In this document: piece by piece, positions 45,888-55,427 of the stretch
Layout of the letters: each line of letters starts with the position of its first letter
How positions within the stretch are numbered: the stretch's first letter is position 1
Assembly (NCBI RefSeq): GCF_018380615.1
Contig: NZ_JAGYVZ010000004.1
Coordinates: 218,737 to 282,736 of the forward strand
From: Flavobacterium psychroterrae
GTDB taxonomy: Bacteria; Bacteroidota; Bacteroidia; Flavobacteriales; Flavobacteriaceae
Reading direction: 5' to 3'
DNA: 64,000 nt
Program-made: the position numbers and the translations under genes
Notes under the pieces: model-generated
The model's database searches: none
The model's input: the letters and a program-made list of their open reading frames with translations, nothing else
Told to the model about the DNA's origin: nothing

Positions 45888-47996
45888 ATGTCGAATAATC
45901 TCCTGGAAACCCCAATTGAATACTTAAAAGGCGTTGGTCCCAGTCGTGGCCAGTTGCTTCGTAAGGAATTGGGAATTCATAAATACGGGGATTTGGTTAA
46001 TTTTTTTCCGAATAGATATATTGACAGAACGCGATATTACAAGATTAATGAACTTCAAAATACAGGTTCAGAAGTTCAGATTATTGGTAAAATCATCAAC
46101 ATAAAAACGGTTGAATTTGCTAAAAACAAAAAGCGTCTCGTCGCCACTTTTGTAGATGATACGGGGCAAATTGACCTGAATTGGTTTCAGGGACATAAAT
46201 GGATTCGGGAAAGTTTAAAACTGAACGAAGTTTGTGTAATCTTTGGCAAATGTTCCCTTTACGGAAGTCAGTTTAGTATGGCGCATCCTGAAATTGAGTT
46301 GTTTAGCGAGCATGAAAGAAGCCTTCGTTCAGCGATGCAACCCGTTTATCCGTCGACCGAAACGTTGACGAACAGAGGAATTTCAAACAGAACCATTAAT
46401 AAAATGATGGAACAATTGTTTGTTGAAACTCAGGCTTTATTTACGGAAACTTTTCCTGCTTATTTAATCGAAGAATTAAAACTAATCTCAAAAAGAGCCG
46501 CTTTATTCAACATACATTTTCCTAAAAGTCCGGATGCTTTGGCGAAAGCCCAATTTCGATTAAAGTTTGAAGAATTGTTTTTTATCCAATTGCAATTAAT
46601 TACCAAAAACCTGATCCGAAAACACAAAATAAAAGGACATCCGTTTACAAAAGTGGGTGAGTTTTTTAATGAATTTTATCAGAACCATTTGCCTTTTCAA
46701 TTGACAAACGCTCAAAAAAGAGTGGTGAAAGAAATCCGTGCAGATATGGGAAGCAACGCCCAAATGAACCGATTATTGCAGGGAGATGTAGGTTCCGGAA
46801 AAACAATTGTGGCTTTTTTGAGTATGCTTTTGGCAATTGACAATGGTTTTCAGGCGTGTTTAATGGCGCCAACAGAAATTCTTGCCAATCAGCATTTTAT
46901 TGGATTATCAGAATTGGCTGAAACGCTCAATATCAACATAAAAATATTAACGGGTTCTACTAAAATTGCTGCTCGAAGAATCATTCACGAAGAACTTGAA
47001 AACGGAAGTCTGCACATTTTAATTGGCACGCACGCTTTGTTAGAGGATAAAGTAAAATTCCTCAATTTAGGATTAGCGGTAATTGATGAGCAACATCGTT
47101 TTGGGGTGGAACAAAGATCTAAATTGTGGAAGAAAAATGAAATTCCGCCACACGTTTTGGTCATGACCGCCACTCCTATTCCCAGAACTTTAGCAATGAG
47201 TTTGTACGGAGATTTAGATATTTCGGTGATTGATGAATTGCCTCCTGGCAGAAAACCCATTCAAACGGTGCATAGATTTGATAGCAATCGTTTAAAAGTC
47301 TGGAAATTTTTAAGGGATGAAATTGCGCTGGGAAGACAGATTTATATCGTTTATCCGTTAATTCAGGAATCAGAAAAAATGGATTATAAGGATTTAATGG
47401 ACGGCTACGAAAGTATATCACGTGATTTCCCATTGCCGCAATATTCGATTTCGATCTTACACGGAAAAATGAAACCAGCGGATAAAGATGCTGAAATGAA
47501 ACGCTTTTCTGAAGGTAAAACGAATATTATGGTGGCAACAACGGTAATTGAAGTTGGTGTAAACGTGCCCAATGCGAGTGTTATGATTATTGAAAGTGCT
47601 GAACGTTTTGGACTTTCTCAATTGCATCAATTACGCGGGCGTGTGGGGCGTGGCGCTGAACAAAGTTATTGTATTTTAATGACGAGCCACAAGTTAAGTG
47701 CCGACAGTAAAACCCGAATGGAGACGATGGTGCAAACAAATGACGGTTTCGAAATTGCCGAGGTCGATCTTAAACTTCGTGGTCCCGGCGATTTAATGGG
47801 AACGCAACAAAGTGGTGTTTTAAACCTGCAAATTGCTGATATCGTGCGCGACAGGGATATTTTAGGTCTCGCCAGAAACTACGCCATGAAAATCCTAAAA
47901 GAAGACGGACCGCTCCAAAAACCAGAACACGCTGTCCTAAAAGCTGTTTTCCTGGAATTGACTAAGAGAAAGAATATTTGGAATTATATAAGCTAA
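45888..47996 (+). CDS. recG: ATP-dependent DNA helicase RecG
   Basis: The 702-residue protein starts with the wedge/OB domain (PIEYLKGVGPSRGQLLRKEL ... GQIDLNWFQGHKWI). Helicase motifs follow: Walker A LLQGDVGSGKTIVAF (near residue 300), motif II VIDEQHRFGVEQR and motif III MTATPIPRTLA. The C-terminal half has TNIMVATTVIEVGVNVPNAS and QLHQLRGRVGRGAEQSY. RecG reverses stalled forks and processes branched DNA. Length and all motifs are normal. Confidence 0.98.
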   Translation: MSNNLLETPIEYLKGVGPSRGQLLRKELGIHKYGDLVNFFPNRYIDRTRYYKINELQNTGSEVQIIGKIINIKTVEFAKNKKRLVATFVDDTGQIDLNWFQGHKWIRESLKLNEVCVIFGKCSLYGSQFSMAHPEIELFSEHERSLRSAMQPVYPSTETLTNRGISNRTINKMMEQLFVETQALFTETFPAYLIEELKLISKRAALFNIHFPKSPDALAKAQFRLKFEELFFIQLQLITKNLIRKHKIKGHPFTKVGEFFNEFYQNHLPFQLTNAQKRVVKEIRADMGSNAQMNRLLQGDVGSGKTIVAFLSMLLAIDNGFQACLMAPTEILANQHFIGLSELAETLNINIKILTGSTKIAARRIIHEELENGSLHILIGTHALLEDKVKFLNLGLAVIDEQHRFGVEQRSKLWKKNEIPPHVLVMTATPIPRTLAMSLYGDLDISVIDELPPGRKPIQTVHRFDSNRLKVWKFLRDEIALGRQIYIVYPLIQESEKMDYKDLMDGYESISRDFPLPQYSISILHGKMKPADKDAEMKRFSEGKTNIMVATTVIEVGVNVPNASVMIIESAERFGLSQLHQLRGRVGRGAEQSYCILMTSHKLSADSKTRMETMVQTNDGFEIAEVDLKLRGPGDLMGTQQSGVLNLQIADIVRDRDILGLARNYAMKILKEDGPLQKPEHAVLKAVFLELTKRKNIWNYIS

Positions 47997-48354
47997 AAAA
48001 GGCTCAAAGACGCAAAGGTTCAGAGGTTCAAAGATTTTGACAACTTGCAATTAAGAAATATCTTAAATACTTAGAAACTTAAAAAATTTCATTTAATAAA
48101 ATATAAATTTAGTTCTAATTGTCGTCCTGGGCGAGAGCGAAGGCTTTGAAACTTAAATTTAAGAAATACCCTAAATAATTAAAACCTTTGCAACTTTGAC
48201 CCTTTGTTCCTTTGCACCTTTTTATAAAAAAGCTCCACTGTAAAAACACCTCAAAAATTCAATAACTTATCAGGGTGATTTAGATTTGTTGGGGGACAAA
48301 CTTTCAGTTTGAATCTTTGGACATTTATACAATGAAGCATCTCTTTAAAATCTG
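47997..48354. other. Repeat-word region between recG and the PAS gene
   Basis: A 358-bp gap containing words such as CGCAAAGGTTCAGAGGTTCA on one side and CTTTGCAACTTTGACCCTTTG on the other, a loose inverted repeat (about 48000-48035 and 48186-48225), and a fragment GTCGTCCTGGGCGAGAGCGAAGG near 48120. No gene is visible. Confidence 0.55.
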
Positions 48355-48957
48355 CTATTTTTTTTGTGCCGTTTTCTTCTCAAAAAGACCGCTAAAAAGT
48401 CCTTTGCTAATTTTATTTTTATCATCTTTTCCTGTGGCAATCAGGTGATCGATATATTCCATATAGGTCTTTTTGCGCTCTTCCAGAAACCCAATTAAAT
48501 AATCTTCAGAGGCTCCCTGACCGCTTACTTGCTCTATATGAAGCAGTTTTTTATACAAAGGCTCAATAAATTTGACAATAAGTTCTTCAGGAACAGATTT
48601 TCTGGTCCCAAAATATCCTGCAATTTCTCCATCGGTGTCAGCAATGATTTTAAACTCGGTCACAACCCAATAATACCTTCCGGTTTTTGACATGTTTTTT
48701 ATAACAACATGAATATTTTCACTGGATTTTATGCTGTCCCATAAGAATTTAAAAATCACTTTTGGCATATCAGGATGACGTATTATGTTATGAGGCTGAC
48801 CTATTAGCTCATGTTCATCATATCCTGACACATCAATAAAAGCTTCATTTGCATATAAAATGGTTCCTTTTGTATCTGTTTTACTTAATAATACTTTAGT
48901 TTTATTCCAATCAACTTCTCTGTCAGATGGAGTTGGGCGATTAATTCTGTTATCCAT
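48355..48957 (-). CDS. Aer-like PAS-domain sensor protein without a signalling domain
   Basis: The 200-residue protein has an Aer-type PAS domain (about residues 18-125): TDTKGTILYANEAFIDVSGY, ELIGQPHNIIRHPDMPKVIF, GRYYWVVTEFKII. The NIIRHPDMP segment is the FAD-binding hallmark of redox-sensing Aer PAS domains. It is followed only by a helical, charged tail ending KGLFSGLFEKKTAQKK. There is no HAMP, methyl-accepting, kinase or cyclase domain. It lies downstream of a multi-TM sensor gene on the same strand, so the two may function together. Confidence 0.88.
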   Translation of the reverse strand: MDNRINRPTPSDREVDWNKTKVLLSKTDTKGTILYANEAFIDVSGYDEHELIGQPHNIIRHPDMPKVIFKFLWDSIKSSENIHVVIKNMSKTGRYYWVVTEFKIIADTDGEIAGYFGTRKSVPEELIVKFIEPLYKKLLHIEQVSGQGASEDYLIGFLEERKKTYMEYIDHLIATGKDDKNKISKGLFSGLFEKKTAQKK

Positions 48958-49062
48958 AAATTTGTATTTTAAATAATAGGCAATTCTCTTTTTGCGTAAT
49001 AAATTCGGGGGCTTTTAAAGTATTATTCGAATAAGTTTAGTTTAAACCCTGATCGGTTTAAA

Positions 49063-49923
49063 TTAACTTTGACCTCGGCTATTCGTTGATTTTACATGAA
49101 TATCATTTACCAGATCGTCAATTTTTTTGGCACTTTCCCGCATCATTTCCAGATAAGTCAAAAGCTGATCATTATCTGTATGTCCTTTTGAAACATCAAT
49201 AAGTTTTAAAACCGAGTTCACCGGCAATTTCAAATCAAGCGTTGTTCTGTGAATAAAATCATTATAATCTTTAGTTGCCGACATTGAACTGTATTTTGCC
49301 GATGCCAGCTTGATGTTTTCCAACTCATATTCATCAGAAATTTTCGAAATATGATTCTGGCTGTGTTCTTTAAAATAATACGCCCAATATCCGTTCATAA
49401 AAAAAACAACTGCTGCTAAAACAACGTGGATAATTAAGGTTTCCAAGTCAAAATTTACTTGGGAAAAATACAATTGTAAACCTTTTGGATCACTGTAAAC
49501 AAAATTCTGCATATATGCCAAAGCAACGTGATGCACTACAACCAAAAGAGTCAGCGGAATCTGAAGTTTCCAGTTTTGGTAAATAATTAAGATTGTACTG
49601 GCAATAAAAACCGTAAAATGCATTTCAAATAATCCGTGCATCTGGTAAATATATTGTGCCATAAATATCGCCAAAACAACTGATAGAACGTACTGGTAAA
49701 AATTAGAATTTTTGATAAAGAATTTTGCAGAGTAGTAGAGTAAAATATTCAACGTCCCCACTCCTACGCCAATTTCAAATGTATCATACTTAAAGGATAA
49801 TGCAATCCCGAGCAGGAAATATATGGCAAGAACATAATTAATAATTGTATCTGATTTTTGTGTCATGGTTGACATAAAATTGTGCAGATAATCTCGTTCG
49901 TTTAAACTGGCTTTTGTTTTCAT
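49063..49923 (-). CDS. Multi-TM sensor resembling a chemoreceptor input domain, with a degenerate HisKA-like tail
   Basis: The 286-residue protein has about six TM helices (residues 25-185). The diagnostic region IYQMHGLFEMHFTVFIASTI, then NWKLQIPLTLLVVVHHVALA, resembles the HGxxExHF...HH sensor region found in some proteobacterial chemoreceptors and cyclases. After a coiled-coil linker comes a HisKA-like dimerisation helix (HRTTLDLKLPVNSVLKLIDV, about 228-247). The H-box histidine is replaced by the sequence LDLKLPVN, and no ATP-binding domain follows. It is therefore probably a non-catalytic sensor or partner (inference). It lies between a CPC-motif thioredoxin-fold gene (32 bp) and the PAS gene (105 bp). 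Confidence 0.78.
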   Translation of the reverse strand: MKTKASLNERDYLHNFMSTMTQKSDTIINYVLAIYFLLGIALSFKYDTFEIGVGVGTLNILLYYSAKFFIKNSNFYQYVLSVVLAIFMAQYIYQMHGLFEMHFTVFIASTILIIYQNWKLQIPLTLLVVVHHVALAYMQNFVYSDPKGLQLYFSQVNFDLETLIIHVVLAAVVFFMNGYWAYYFKEHSQNHISKISDEYELENIKLASAKYSSMSATKDYNDFIHRTTLDLKLPVNSVLKLIDVSKGHTDNDQLLTYLEMMRESAKKIDDLVNDIHVKSTNSRGQS

Positions 49924-49955
49924 AAATTAAGGAAATTAGGTTAAGTATAATAGAT

Positions 49956-50552
49956 TTATTTAGTGCATTTTGGTAAGGAGCATCCGTAAGCTCTCAGGGC
50001 TAAAGCATCAAATGAAGGGGAATGATTTTGTTTTAATAAAGCATCTATTGCCATTTGCGCATAATTACTGTCGGCATTCGTGCAATATCTTGTTTTGTTG
50101 TAATTGCCGCGGTAGTATAAATTTTGAGATGCATCAAGAAGTACCGCCTGAGGTGTTGAGAAAACCCCGCAATTATTGGCTATGTCCTGATCAAAGTAAA
50201 CAGGAATTTTAGCATTAAACTTATTTTGGATTTCCTCAATTGTAAAGCTCTTTTGCTTATTGAGCACTACAATTTTAAAGTTTATCTGATTTCCGTATTT
50301 TTTAATCAATTCGGTTACATGAGGAATATTGAAGCGGGAACACGGACAATCCGGATTAAAAAAGTGAATAAAAATGGGTCTGCTATCTGTTACGCAACAT
50401 TTTAAATCAATTTTACTTTCAATAGCTATCTTCTGATAATTTAGCGGAATTGGTGTTGGTAAACTGTATTTAAATTCGTTTTGCCAAAATAAAACTGAAA
50501 TAGCGGCACATAATAATAACATCCATAAGCCAACAAGTAATTTTCTTAGCAT
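49956..50552 (-). CDS. Membrane-anchored thioredoxin-fold protein with a CPC motif
   Basis: The 198-residue protein has an N-terminal TM/signal anchor (about 5-22) and a thioredoxin-like domain (about 40-165). IFIHFFNPDCPCSRFNIPHV carries Cys69 and Cys71 in C-P-C spacing instead of the usual CxxC. VFSTPQAVLLDASQNLYYRG has the cis-Pro loop. A further pair, Cys191 and Cys196 (YGCSLPKC), lies at the end. A C-P-C-x-R-F-N motif resembles a poorly studied AhpC/TSA-like family (related to DUF6436). It probably does disulfide or thiol chemistry outside the membrane. It is the first gene of a three-gene minus-strand cluster with two sensor-like proteins. Confidence 0.78.
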   Translation of the reverse strand: MLRKLLVGLWMLLLCAAISVLFWQNEFKYSLPTPIPLNYQKIAIESKIDLKCCVTDSRPIFIHFFNPDCPCSRFNIPHVTELIKKYGNQINFKIVVLNKQKSFTIEEIQNKFNAKIPVYFDQDIANNCGVFSTPQAVLLDASQNLYYRGNYNKTRYCTNADSNYAQMAIDALLKQNHSPSFDALALRAYGCSLPKCTK

Positions 50553-51101
50553 AAAAGGGAATAATTTAAGGATTACAAAAAAATGTTTAAACGATTGTTA
50601 ATTTAATTATTTTAATACTAAATAATTTTAACTTAAAAACAAATAAAAAACCTACACATTTTAACGCTTAACCCTCAAAAACATTATTATTCCCACAAAA
50701 AAATTATCATTTTGTTTAAGCATATCAATGTTACGAATAAAATCGATAAACTGCAAAAAAAATCGGACAAATTACAGTAAATTCTTTCAAGTAAGAAATA
50801 ACCTAAATAAATAATTATTATCGCGTAAATATACTTGAGTAAAATCTTACAAATAAGTATGAGTCATCCATTAAAATAGAAATTTCAATAATAATAGTAA
50901 AATAATTCATCAACACATTAAACCATTTTAAGAAACTCATGTCCAATTACAAAAAGTTGACAAAACTAACTGTTAAAAGACGTTTAAAATTAATATTATC
51001 CAAGTGTTAAATAAAGCTTAACATCTTTCGATTTCGTTTCAAAAAGTTAAATTTGCAGCCTTACTAAAAACACATACCCAAAAAACATTTACCTCAATTT
51101 T
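50553..51101. other. 549-bp intergenic region upstream of the RND operon
   Basis: This divergent regulatory region is very AT-rich. It has no ORF and no repeat of note other than simple A/T words, with only the -7 element at 51048-51056 visible. It is long enough to hold operators for the efflux operon, but none is recognisable. Confidence 0.5.
51048..51056 (+). promoter_or_regulatory. -7 element for the RND efflux operon
   Basis: TAAATTTGC, a perfect TAnnTTTGC match 45 bp before the adaptor ATG. Only a weak TTTCG lies near the -33 position. Confidence 0.65.
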
Positions 51102-52163
51102 ATGAAAGTAAAAAACCTAATTTACGCCTTATTGATTATTGGCATTGGAGGATTTATAGCCTACAGAATAGTATCCAATAAAAGCAAAAACGATGAATCT
51201 AAAAAATTTGGCGATAAAGACAAACCTACTACCGTTTCCGGAATTATTGTTAAAACAGCCACTTTTGACAATAATCTTTCTTTATCCGGATCTATCGAAG
51301 CTAATGAGCAAATAGAAATTCATAGCGAAGTTTCTGGTATTGTTGAGGGAATTTATTTTACCGAGGGAACTAATGTAACTAAAGGACAAGTATTATTTAA
51401 GGTAAATGATATTGAACTAAAAGCACAATTAAGACAAGCCATTACTAAAGAAGGTCTGGCTGGCGAAAATGAAAGAAGAGCTAAACTATTACTTCAAAAA
51501 GAAGCGATTAGTCAGGAAGAATTTGATGTTGCAAATGCTGATTATGCTTCTATGAAAGCACAATCACAATTAATTAGAGCTCAAATTGCAAAAACTGCCG
51601 TAAAAGCGCCTTTTTCAGGAAAAATTGGTTTGCGTTCTATTTCTCCCGGAACTTATATAACACCAACAATTTTAGTTGCAAAATTAGTTAATACAGGAAA
51701 ATTAAAAATCACATTTTCTATTCCTGAAAAATATGCTGCACAAGTAAGATCAGGTTCAACAATCGAATTTTCGGTTTCAGGATCAGATAAAGTATATACT
51801 GCAAAAATTTATGCGATAGAGCCGGAAGTTGAAATTGCAACACGAACGCTTAAAGTTCGCGCCATTGCTGATAATATTGACGGAAAACTTTTCCCGGGAA
51901 CTTTTGCTGATGTAAAATTGCCTTTAAATATTATCAAAGATGCCATTGTAGTTCCTACAGAAGCTATTGTTCCGGTACAAAGCGGTAAAAAAGTATATAT
52001 TGCTAATATGGGCAAAGCCAAGGAAGTTATGGTTGAGGCAACAACAAGAACTGATGCTTCTATTTTGATTTTATCAGGATTAAAAGCCGGAGATACCTTG
52101 ATTACCAGCGGCGTTATGTCATTAAAAAATGATGCGCCTATAAAAGTTAATGTAAAAAAATAG
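51102..52163 (+). CDS. RND efflux transporter periplasmic adaptor subunit
   Basis: The 353-residue HlyD/MFP-type protein has an N-terminal membrane anchor (about 5-22). The lipoyl half-motif SLSGSIEANEQIEIHSEVSG (about 59-78) is followed by a short alpha-hairpin (about 105-160). The barrel and membrane-proximal domains follow (KAPFSGKIGLRSISPGTYIT ...). It joins the inner-membrane pump at 52267 with the outer-membrane channel at 55428. It is first in the operon. No regulator such as TetR is adjacent. Confidence 0.95.
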   Translation: MKVKNLIYALLIIGIGGFIAYRIVSNKSKNDESKKFGDKDKPTTVSGIIVKTATFDNNLSLSGSIEANEQIEIHSEVSGIVEGIYFTEGTNVTKGQVLFKVNDIELKAQLRQAITKEGLAGENERRAKLLLQKEAISQEEFDVANADYASMKAQSQLIRAQIAKTAVKAPFSGKIGLRSISPGTYITPTILVAKLVNTGKLKITFSIPEKYAAQVRSGSTIEFSVSGSDKVYTAKIYAIEPEVEIATRTLKVRAIADNIDGKLFPGTFADVKLPLNIIKDAIVVPTEAIVPVQSGKKVYIANMGKAKEVMVEATTRTDASILILSGLKAGDTLITSGVMSLKNDAPIKVNVKK

Positions 52164-52266
52164 TTTTGAGTTAGGAGTTATGAATTATGAGTTTAAATTT
52201 TAAATCTATAATCTGTACTCTATTTTCTTTATTCTAAAATCTCAACTCTAAAATCATAAATCTCAC

Positions 52267-55200
52267 ATGAGTTTATCAACCACAAGTATAAAAAGACCTG
52301 TTTTAACCATTGTACTGAATCTTTTGATTATTTTATTCGGTTTCATTGGTTATACCTTTTTGGGCGTTAGGGAATTTCCTTCTATCGACCCTGCGCAGGT
52401 TTCTATCAGAACCAATTATACAGGAGCCAATTCTGATATTATTGAGTCGCAAATTACAGAACCGCTTGAAAAAGCCGTAAATGCTATTGACGGAATCAGA
52501 AATATTACATCATCAAGTAATCAGGGAAGCAGCAGTATTACAATCGAATTTAATTTAGATAAAAACTTAGAGGAAGCCGCGAATGACGTTCGTGATAAAG
52601 TTTCACAAGCCGTTAGAAGTTTGCCTCAGGATATTGACGCGCCACCGGTAGTTTCTAAAGCTGATGCCGATAGTGAATCTATTATTTCAATGACGGTTCA
52701 AAGTGATACCAGAAGCTCTTTAGAATTAAGTGATTATGCCGAAAATGTAATTTCACAACGTTTAGAAACCATTCCCGGAGTCAGCGGAGTTCAAATTTGG
52801 GGACAAAAACGTTACGCAATGCGTTTGTGGATTGATCCGATAAAATTAAATGCCTATAACTGTACGGTTTCTGATGTTCGAGACGCTTTAAATGCACAAA
52901 ACGTTGAATTACCATCCGGAAAATTGACGGGAAATAATACCGAATTAACCGTAAAAACAATCGGGAATCTCTCTAAACCGGAAGAATTTAATAATATAAT
53001 CATTCGTACAGACGGAGATAAAATTGTTCGTTTAAGCGATGTTGGCGGTGCTGAATTAGGGCCTGAAAATATCGAAACTTCGTTGACATCATCAGGACTT
53101 CCTATGATTGGTCTGGCAATTGTACCAATGCCGGGAGCGAATTATTTAGATATTTCAAATGAATTTTATAAAAAATACGACGCTTTAAAAAAGGATTTAC
53201 CTAAAGATATCAAGCTTAATATTGCATTGGATAATACGCTTTTCGTAAAAAAATCAGTACTCGAAGTTGCTGAAACTTTAGGGATTTCGATTATTTTGGT
53301 AATTATCATTATTTATTTGTTTTTTAGAGACTGGGCAATTGCGTTCAGGCCTTTAATTGATATTCCGGTTTCGTTAATTGCTACGTTTTTTATCATGTGG
53401 CTTTTCGGATTCTCCATAAATGTATTAACACTTTTAGCCATTGTTCTGGCAACCGGACTTGTGGTGGATGACGGAATTGTAGTTACCGAGAATATCTTCA
53501 AAAAAGTCGAAGAAGGAATGTCACCAATTGAAGCTGCAATCAAAGGTTCAAATGAAATTTTCTACGCCGTAATTTCGATTTCGGTAACTCTGGCAGCAGT
53601 ATTTTTACCGGTAATTTTCCTAGAAGGTTTCGTAGGTCGACTCTTTCGGGAATTTGGTGTTGTAATTGGTGCCGCCGTATTAATTTCTGCTTTTGTATCA
53701 TTGACATTAACGCCAATGCTGAATGCGTATTTGATGAAAGGCGGAGAACAGAAAAAATCCAAATTCTACGTTAAAACTGAACCGTTTTTCGAAAAATTAA
53801 ATAGTGGTTATGCCGATTCATTAAGCCGTTTTATGAATAAAAAATGGATTAGTTTTCCAATTCTTATTGCCTGTTTCGGATTGATTTATTTGTTTTTCAC
53901 CATTCTTCCTAAAGAAACTGCTCCCTATGATGACCGTAGTTCTGTAACCATGCGTATGACAACGCCTGAAGGTTCATCTTATGAATATACAAACCGTTTT
54001 ATGCAGGAAATGTCAAAATTAGTTGATGATTCTATTCCGGACAAAAAAGTAAGTTTAGTCATTACTGCGGGAGGTTCCGGAGGTTCTGCAACGAATTCAG
54101 GTTTCATCAGACTTTCATTAAAAGAACCTGATGAGAGAAAAATGTCGCAGAAAGATATTGCTGATAAATTAACAAAATGGACTAAAAAATATCCTGACGC
54201 TAAAACATCTGTAATTCAACAACCTACAATTTCTGTAAACAGACGTGGAGGTTTACCGATTCAGTACATTATACAAGCTCCTACTTTTGAGAAACTGAGA
54301 GAAAAAATTCCTTTGTTTATGGATGAAGTGGGTAAAAGTGATGTTTTCTCGGTTACTGATGTCAATTTAAAATTCAATAAACCCGAAATCAACGTAAGTA
54401 TCGATCGTGAAAAAGCCGAAAGTTTAGGAATTTCTATCATGGATATTGCGCAAACGCTCCAACTTTCGTTAAGCGGACAACGTTTTGGCTATTTCATTAA
54501 AAACGGAAAACAATATCAGGTTATTGGTCAGTTTGATCAAAAAGACCGTTCAAAACCATTGGATTTAACATCAATGTTTGTGAGAAACAAAAGTGGTCAA
54601 TTGATTCAAATGGATAACGTTGTAAAAGTCGAGGAACAAAGTAATCCACCACAATTGTATCATAATAACCGCTATATGTCGGCAACAGTTTCTGCTGGTT
54701 TGGCTCCGGGCAAAAGTATCAGCGACGGTATTGAAGCAATGGATCAGATTAAAGCGAAAGTACTTGACGAAAGTTTTACTACCGATTTAAGTGGAGAATC
54801 GCGAGATTTTGTTGAAAGTAGTTCGAATACATCTTTCGCTTTTGGATTAGCATTATTATTAATATTCCTGATTCTTGCAGCTCAGTTTGAAAGTTTTATC
54901 GATCCGCTTATTATCATTTTGACTGTGCCAATGGCGGTTGCAGGAGCTTTATTTTCGTTATGGTTATTCAATCAAACCTGGAATATTTTCAGTCAGATTG
55001 GTACTGTAATGCTTATTGGTCTGGTAACTAAAAATGGTATTTTAATTGTTGAATTTGCGAATCAGTTACGAGAACAGGGAAAACCAAAATTAGAAGCTAT
55101 TTTAGAAGCATCAGAAGCGCGTTTACGTCCAATTTTAATGACCAGTTTAGCGATTGCTTTAGGAGCTTTACCAATTGCAATGTCGCTTGGTGCAGCATCT

Positions 55201-55362
55201 ACAAGTAGAATTGGGATGGGAGTTGTTATCGTGGGAGGAACTATTTTCTCACTAGCCTTAACGCTTTTTGTAATTCCTGCCATTTATTTAATGTGGTCTA
55301 AAGCAAGAAAACATTATCCTGAATTTGCTCATATTGACGAATACGAAAAAGAAAGTAAATAA
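52267..55362 (+). CDS. RND efflux transporter permease (AcrB/MdtB-like)
   Basis: The 1031-residue inner-membrane pump has twelve predicted TM helices in two repeats and large periplasmic loops. TM1 starts SIKRPVLTIVLNLLIILFGF. The proton-relay acid pair is in ATGLVVDDGIVVTENIF (TM4), with the matching Lys in MLIGLVTKNGILIVEFANQL (TM10). It exports drugs, lipids or other compounds using the proton gradient. The acidic pair and Lys are intact, so it should be active. The substrate range cannot be told. It follows the adaptor by 103 bp of repeat-word sequence. Confidence 0.97.
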   Translation: MSLSTTSIKRPVLTIVLNLLIILFGFIGYTFLGVREFPSIDPAQVSIRTNYTGANSDIIESQITEPLEKAVNAIDGIRNITSSSNQGSSSITIEFNLDKNLEEAANDVRDKVSQAVRSLPQDIDAPPVVSKADADSESIISMTVQSDTRSSLELSDYAENVISQRLETIPGVSGVQIWGQKRYAMRLWIDPIKLNAYNCTVSDVRDALNAQNVELPSGKLTGNNTELTVKTIGNLSKPEEFNNIIIRTDGDKIVRLSDVGGAELGPENIETSLTSSGLPMIGLAIVPMPGANYLDISNEFYKKYDALKKDLPKDIKLNIALDNTLFVKKSVLEVAETLGISIILVIIIIYLFFRDWAIAFRPLIDIPVSLIATFFIMWLFGFSINVLTLLAIVLATGLVVDDGIVVTENIFKKVEEGMSPIEAAIKGSNEIFYAVISISVTLAAVFLPVIFLEGFVGRLFREFGVVIGAAVLISAFVSLTLTPMLNAYLMKGGEQKKSKFYVKTEPFFEKLNSGYADSLSRFMNKKWISFPILIACFGLIYLFFTILPKETAPYDDRSSVTMRMTTPEGSSYEYTNRFMQEMSKLVDDSIPDKKVSLVITAGGSGGSATNSGFIRLSLKEPDERKMSQKDIADKLTKWTKKYPDAKTSVIQQPTISVNRRGGLPIQYIIQAPTFEKLREKIPLFMDEVGKSDVFSVTDVNLKFNKPEINVSIDREKAESLGISIMDIAQTLQLSLSGQRFGYFIKNGKQYQVIGQFDQKDRSKPLDLTSMFVRNKSGQLIQMDNVVKVEEQSNPPQLYHNNRYMSATVSAGLAPGKSISDGIEAMDQIKAKVLDESFTTDLSGESRDFVESSSNTSFAFGLALLLIFLILAAQFESFIDPLIIILTVPMAVAGALFSLWLFNQTWNIFSQIGTVMLIGLVTKNGILIVEFANQLREQGKPKLEAILEASEARLRPILMTSLAIALGALPIAMSLGAASTSRIGMGVVIVGGTIFSLALTLFVIPAIYLMWSKARKHYPEFAHIDEYEKESK

Positions 55363-55377
55363 AAATTTATTAGCTAT

Positions 55378-55408
55378 AAATTCCCGAATTTTAATAATTC
55401 GGGAATTT
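55378..55408. terminator. Hairpin between the RND permease and TolC-like genes
   Basis: The perfect 13-bp arms AAATTCCCGAATT / AATTCGGGAATTT have a 5-nt loop, 15 bp after the permease stop and 20 bp before the TolC-like start. There is no downstream T run, so it may act as an mRNA processing or attenuation site inside the operon. Confidence 0.7.
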
Positions 55409-55427
55409 GCGGCAAAAGACAACAAAT

